IMG/VR virus record: IMGVR_UViG_3300035523_000130
Span: 1-41,758 of that record
DNA from: a virus
DNA length: 41,758 nucleotides
Reading direction: 5' to 3' (one strand)
Both the position numbers and the translations under genes were made by a program. The notes under the pieces were generated by a model. That model was not told the origin of the DNA. It ran no database searches and was given only the letters and a program-made list of their open reading frames with translations. This document shows positions 37,942-41,758 of the stretch, one piece after another (position 1 is the first letter of the stretch; every line of letters starts with the position of its first letter).

Positions 37942-38819
37942 AGCAGAAGCCGAGATCCAGGAACGAAAAAAACGCCCTTAAGCAGTTTCTCCGGCTCTAT
38001 CCTGATCGCCCTATCAATGACATCACCGGGCCAGATATCGCTGAGGCCCTGGAAGACAAGTCAGCGGCTACAGCAAACCGCACTATCTCGATAGTGAGGG
38101 CTGCGCTCAACCTTGAGCATGAAGCCCAAAAGATCGGCAAGCCACCCAAAATCCCCACCAGAAGCGTCAGCAATGCCAGATTGCGCTGGCTGACTCGGGC
38201 TGAGTGGGATCGCCTCTATAAAGCCCTTCCGGCCCATATCAAGCCGATGGCCAAGTTTGCGGTATCCACAGGATTGCGCCAGGCCAATGTATTTTCATTA
38301 CGCTGGGCCGATGTGGATATGGGGCGCCGCGTGATGTGGGTTGAAGCAACCCAGGCCAAGGCCAGGAAGGCTATTGGCATTCCTCTGTCGGACGACGCGA
38401 TGGAAGCCTTGGCTTCTGTTAGTGGACAGCATGAGGATTTCGTTTTTACCTACCGAGGAAAACCTGTCGAATCAGTCAAAACAGCCTTTGGCAAAGCCCT
38501 GGCCAGGGCCGGCCTTGGTCAATGGGTTGCTGCAGACGATCCCAAGGATGAAAACGACAAGGTATTTGAGCCCAACACCACCTGGCACGATTTACGTCAC
38601 ACCTGGGCAAGCTGGCATGTGCAAGCCGGAACACCTCTGGCCGTGCTCAAGGAATTAGGTGGTTGGGCTACAATGGATATGGTTCTGCGCTATGCACATC
38701 TGGCGCCGGACCATTTGGCTTCCTGGGCGAACAATGCCACAAAGTACGCCATAGGAAATCAGGAAACCCAGGCAGCCTCGGTAGCTCAGTGGATAGAGCG
38801 ACCCCCTCCTAAGGGGTAG
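37749..38819 (+). CDS. Tyrosine-recombinase integrase, ends inside tRNA-Arg
   Basis: A 356-residue site-specific recombinase. The N-terminal arm-binding region (LYKVEDIWYVYITPP) is followed by a core-binding domain (about 50-130) and the catalytic domain. Catalytic residues are Arg177 (STGLRQANVFSLRW), His280 and Arg283 (WHDLRHTW), Trp306 and Tyr315 (LRYAHLAP). The GTG at 37749 has GGAG about 8 nt upstream. The last 14 codons (VAQWIERPPPKG and two before) are read through the 5' half of the tRNA gene, so that tail is set by the attachment site and is unlikely to matter. Confidence 0.95.
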   Translation: MSLYKVEDIWYVYITPPKGGQRIRRTTGTSDKKEAQRIHDELKAELWNRKVSGSYLSDALTRWLKQKPRSRNEKNALKQFLRLYPDRPINDITGPDIAEALEDKSAATANRTISIVRAALNLEHEAQKIGKPPKIPTRSVSNARLRWLTRAEWDRLYKALPAHIKPMAKFAVSTGLRQANVFSLRWADVDMGRRVMWVEATQAKARKAIGIPLSDDAMEALASVSGQHEDFVFTYRGKPVESVKTAFGKALARAGLGQWVAADDPKDENDKVFEPNTTWHDLRHTWASWHVQAGTPLAVLKELGGWATMDMVLRYAHLAPDHLASWANNATKYAIGNQETQAASVAQWIERPPPKG

Positions 38820-38850
38820 GTCGGACGTTCGATTCGTCTCCGGGGCACCA
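38775..38850 (+). tRNA. tRNA-Arg (anticodon CCT), prophage attachment site
   Basis: A 76-nt cloverleaf with encoded CCA: acceptor GCCTCGG pairs with CCGGGGC (one G-U), the D arm contains GCTC/GAGC, and the anticodon stem ACCCC/GGGGT encloses CTCCTAA with anticodon CCT for Arg AGG codons. The T arm carries GTTCGATTC. Because the prophage lies on the 5' side, the 5' part and upstream promoter region in this lysogen are phage-derived. The exact att core cannot be fixed without the left junction. Confidence 0.95.
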
Positions 38851-38888
38851 CAACCTCCATCATCTCCATTCGCGCAGGGGAACCTCAA

Positions 38889-39458
38889 GTGGCTGATTCG
38901 GAAGAAGCACTTCCGCTGGAGCAGGAACTCTTCTTGGCCAAAGCCGAGCTTCGCGACTTGAAGCGTACTGTACTGGCACTGCGAGAGGCCATGGAGCAAA
39001 CCTGCCACGATGCCCGCAGCCAGGTTTTGCATGCCACGCAAGGTGCTGCAACAGAAATTTCCCAGCTAAAAACAACAATCAGTAGCCTCCGTGACGCTCT
39101 TGAGCTTGCCAGCCAAGAACGAGAAAAAGCCCTTCAGCACGAAAGAGCACTGGCTCATCAGGAGTCCCTCCAGCTCAAGGCAACGGCCTCCGCACTGAGG
39201 GATGAGCTTGAGCGGACAAAAGAGGAAAATGAATCGGTGACACAACGGACAGTCGCCACCTCCCTTGCCGAAATAGGGCAACTCAAGGCGACCGTCGCTT
39301 CATTACGAGAGGCACTGGAACTCGCCTCTTTTGATAAAGAAAACCTTCTGCAAAAAGAACGACTCCTTTGTGCAGAAGAGTCAGAGCAACTACGCCAGAC
39401 CATTTACCAGCTCAGGGAAGCCTTGGAAGGCTCCCGCCATCAGGACACGACCCCATGA
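38889..39458 (+). CDS. Host coiled-coil protein (189 aa)
   Basis: A 189-residue chromosomal protein that is almost all coiled coil, with recurring pieces of the form QLK-[TA]-T-[IV]-[AS]-SLR-[DE]-AL-E (near residues 58, 97, 135 and 167), about 38-40 residues apart. GTG start with AGGGGA about 10 nt upstream. Its stop overlaps the cyclase start (ATGA), so the two are one operon; it could be a scaffold or regulator of the cyclase. Confidence 0.8.
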   Translation: MADSEEALPLEQELFLAKAELRDLKRTVLALREAMEQTCHDARSQVLHATQGAATEISQLKTTISSLRDALELASQEREKALQHERALAHQESLQLKATASALRDELERTKEENESVTQRTVATSLAEIGQLKATVASLREALELASFDKENLLQKERLLCAEESEQLRQTIYQLREALEGSRHQDTTP

Positions 39459-41758
39459 GTACTTCTGTCCCGGAAAAGCGCAGCACCAAAGACACGGAAA
39501 AAGAAAGCTCATCTGCCCTGCAAAAGCGGCGCCTGCGCCATGCAGAACTGCTACTGGAAGTTACCCGCCGCATGGCCGGCTACGAAACTCTGGATGAGGT
39601 TTTGCAGGCGCTGGTAGAAATGACGACCCAGGAACTGAATGCTGAACGCGGCTCCCTGTTCCTCAATGACCCGGATAGCAACGAACTGTATTCCCGTGTT
39701 GCCCAAGGCAATATCCAGCGGGAAATCCGTCTGCTTAACAACAGCGGCATCGCTGGTTACGTTTTCACTACGGGTGAAGCCCTGATCATTCAGGATGCCT
39801 ACTCGGATGATCGCTTCAACCGGTCCATTGATGAACAAACCGGTTTCACTACCCGGAACATTCTTTGTGTACCAATCAAGACCGTTAAGGGAGAAGTCAT
39901 CGGTGTCGCCCAAACACTGAACAAACGGACGGGCAAGTTTTCCCGGCAAGACCTTAACCTTCTTGAAGCCATGACCAGCCAGGGCACGCTGGCTTTGCAA
40001 AGCGCGCAGTTCATTGAGCGTATGAAAGCCATACGGCGTCAGGAGATGGAATTCATTGATGTGGTTTCTGAGGTCACCGCCGACATCAAACTGGGATCAT
40101 TGCTGCAAAAGGTTATGGGCGAAGCGACACGCTTGCTTAACGCCGAACGTTCCACCCTCTTTCTTAATGACGAAAAGTCCAATGAGCTGTGGTCTGAGGT
40201 GGGGCAAGGACTTGAGTCCATGCAGATCAGATTACCTAACCACGTGGGCATAGCCGGGGCGGTATTCAGCTCGAGCAAGTCCATCAACATTCCCTACGCT
40301 TACGCTGACCTGCGTTTCAATCCCGCTTTCGACAAGAAGACCGGTTACTTCACCCGCTCGATCCTTTGTGTCCCCATCATCAACAAGCATGGCAAAACCA
40401 TCGGTGTTACCCAGGTTCTGAACAAGCGTGGTGGTCCATTCACCAATGAGGACGAGTCCCGGCTGCGTGCGTTCACCGCACAAATTTCCATAGCCCTCGA
40501 AAACGCCAAGCTGTTTGCCGACGTTCAGTCGATGAAAAATTACAACGAGGCTATGCTCGAATCCATGTCCAATGGCGTAGTGACATTGGATGAAAGTGAA
40601 CGGATTGTGACTTGCAATGCGGCCGGCCTTCGTATCCTGCGAACGCAACCCCAAGCGATCCTGCAAAAACAGGCCTCCGAGTTTTTTGCTGGTGCAAATA
40701 CGTGGCTTCAGGAAAAGATTCAGCGCGTCGGAGCAAGCCAGGTTTCCGAACTGACGATGGATGCCAGCTTGATTTTTGGTGAGGCCCCCCTTTCCGTTAA
40801 CGTCACAGTCCTGCCTCTTCAATCCACCGAAAAGAAACGCATTGGCTCCATGCTGCTGCTGGAAGACATCAGTAACGAGAAACGCCTCAAATCAACCATG
40901 TCCCGTTACATGGACCCAGGCATTGCCGACAAACTGGTTGCAAATGGTGCAGAGATGCTGGGGGGCCAAAGTGTTACGGCCACCGTTCTTTTCTCTGACG
41001 TGCGCAGCTTTACAACGATCACCGAACAGCTTGGTGCCCAAGGCACGGTTGCCTTGCTCAATGAGTACTTCACATTGATGGTGGACTGCATCCAGCGCGA
41101 AGAAGGGATGCTGGACAAGTTCATTGGTGACGCCATCATGGCGGCATTCGGTATTCCCGTGCCCCACGAGGACGACACGGACCGGGCCGTACGTGCCGCT
41201 GTTGCAATGATGAAAGAACTCCATCAATGGAACAAGCTACGCGTGGCCGATGGCAAGTTACCCGTGGATATTGGTATTGGCCTGAATACCGATCAAGTTG
41301 TCTCCGGCAATATTGGCTCGAAGAAACGCATGGACTACACCATCATCGGTGACGGTGTTAACTTGGCGGCCCGCCTGGAGTCAGCTTGCAAACAGTATGG
41401 CGCCCATATTCTTGTTAGTGAATTCACCTACAAGCAACTCAAGGGCACTTACTACAGCCGAGAAATGGACGTGGTCATTGTCAAAGGCAAGACCAAGCCA
41501 GTGTCCATCTACGAAATCCTTGATTACCACACCGAAGAAACCTACCCGAATCTCAACGAAGCATTGCGCCAATTCAAATCAGGGCTGCAGTTCTACCGGC
41601 AGCAACGCTGGGATGAGGCCATGTCAGCTTTTGATGAAGTACAAAATCTGAACCCGGCCGACAAGGCTGCTCTTATTTACCGCGAACGATGCCAGCACCT
41701 CAAGCAACAGCCTCCTGGTAAGGATTGGGATGGCGTCTGGGTGATGGAGTCCAAATAA
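39455..41758 (+). CDS. Class III adenylate/guanylate cyclase with two GAF domains
   Basis: A 767-residue soluble signalling enzyme. GAF 1 spans about residues 40-190 and GAF 2 about 215-365, both with LNAERSTLFLND-type openings and R[NS]ILCVPI. A PAS-like region follows (375-480), then the cyclase domain (510-690). Metal-binding Asp are in LFSDVRSFT and FIGDAIMAAFG; DYTIIGDGVNLAARLES carries the transition-state Asn and Arg. The C-terminus looks like a short TPR-type helical repeat (LRQFKSGLQFYRQQRWDEAMSAF). Makes cAMP or cGMP on ligand binding to the GAFs. The ATG at 39455 overlaps the upstream stop. Confidence 0.93.
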   Translation: MSTSVPEKRSTKDTEKESSSALQKRRLRHAELLLEVTRRMAGYETLDEVLQALVEMTTQELNAERGSLFLNDPDSNELYSRVAQGNIQREIRLLNNSGIAGYVFTTGEALIIQDAYSDDRFNRSIDEQTGFTTRNILCVPIKTVKGEVIGVAQTLNKRTGKFSRQDLNLLEAMTSQGTLALQSAQFIERMKAIRRQEMEFIDVVSEVTADIKLGSLLQKVMGEATRLLNAERSTLFLNDEKSNELWSEVGQGLESMQIRLPNHVGIAGAVFSSSKSINIPYAYADLRFNPAFDKKTGYFTRSILCVPIINKHGKTIGVTQVLNKRGGPFTNEDESRLRAFTAQISIALENAKLFADVQSMKNYNEAMLESMSNGVVTLDESERIVTCNAAGLRILRTQPQAILQKQASEFFAGANTWLQEKIQRVGASQVSELTMDASLIFGEAPLSVNVTVLPLQSTEKKRIGSMLLLEDISNEKRLKSTMSRYMDPGIADKLVANGAEMLGGQSVTATVLFSDVRSFTTITEQLGAQGTVALLNEYFTLMVDCIQREEGMLDKFIGDAIMAAFGIPVPHEDDTDRAVRAAVAMMKELHQWNKLRVADGKLPVDIGIGLNTDQVVSGNIGSKKRMDYTIIGDGVNLAARLESACKQYGAHILVSEFTYKQLKGTYYSREMDVVIVKGKTKPVSIYEILDYHTEETYPNLNEALRQFKSGLQFYRQQRWDEAMSAFDEVQNLNPADKAALIYRERCQHLKQQPPGKDWDGVWVMESK

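Larger units (their letters stand above)
1..38850. mobile_element. Integrated tailed prophage (left end outside window)
   Basis: A full set of siphophage modules is visible: lysis, tail, head, packaging, replication, switch, DGR and integrase. The integrase abuts and overlaps a tRNA-Arg gene, which is the likely attachment site, and chromosomal genes follow it. Late and replication genes are on the minus strand; repressor, DGR and integration genes are on the plus strand. The opposite att site should lie left of position 1, beyond Rz. No inactivating frameshifts were seen in core genes, so the prophage looks intact. Confidence 0.95.

Overview
The window is almost entirely an integrated, tailed (siphovirus-like) temperate prophage, about 38.8 kb, followed on the right by about 2.9 kb of host chromosome. 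The host end begins at a tRNA-Arg (anticodon CCT) and continues with a coiled-coil gene and a class III nucleotide cyclase carrying two GAF domains. Base composition, strong Shine-Dalgarno sites and gene families fit a beta- or gammaproteobacterium; I cannot name the genus.

Minus strand (read from 27.6 kb down to 1): a lytic operon starts at a leaderless Cro-like gene. It runs through a CII-like regulator, a primase-helicase fusion, an iteron-rich non-coding segment that looks like a replication origin, a putative Q-like late regulator, HNH endonuclease, terminase (P27-type small and HK97-type large subunits), portal, S49-type prohead protease, HK97-fold capsid, connectors, tail tube, a G/GT tail chaperone pair with a -1 slippery heptamer, tape measure, tail tip and J-like protein, tail fibre, two candidate holins, GH19 endolysin and Rz/Rz1 spanins. 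Minus-strand intrinsic terminators stand between most late modules, so late expression probably depends on antitermination or on internal promoters.

Plus strand (27.7 to 38.8 kb): a short HTH repressor, a zinc-ribbon membrane protein and a terminator, then a second promoter-operator module that matches the cro promoter at nearly every position that matters. From it runs a long rightward operon: small unknown genes, a P-loop protein, a complete diversity-generating retroelement (DGR), a very large ParB-like protein, nucleotide-metabolism genes, an excisionase-like HTH gene and a tyrosine integrase whose last 14 codons lie inside the tRNA-Arg.

The DGR is the central find. Two adjacent genes end in variable repeats (VR1, VR2), followed by avd, one adenine-rich template repeat (TR) and a reverse transcriptase with YVDD and the DGR-type SQ motif. 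In a hand alignment VR1 and VR2 each differ from TR at 17 positions, and every one is an adenine in TR. Unusually, the targets lie in the early/lysogeny arm rather than the tail module. They share a promoter architecture (two operators 24 bp apart overlapping TTGACA-N17-GATAAT) with the lytic promoter, which suggests that repertoire generation is tied to the lysis-lysogeny switch.

Other notable structures are a 14-bp palindrome present in four near-identical copies (candidate ParB-like binding sites), a Z-DNA-prone alternating tract inside the putative origin, an octapeptide-repeat head protein, and several small overlapping genes of 36-54 codons.
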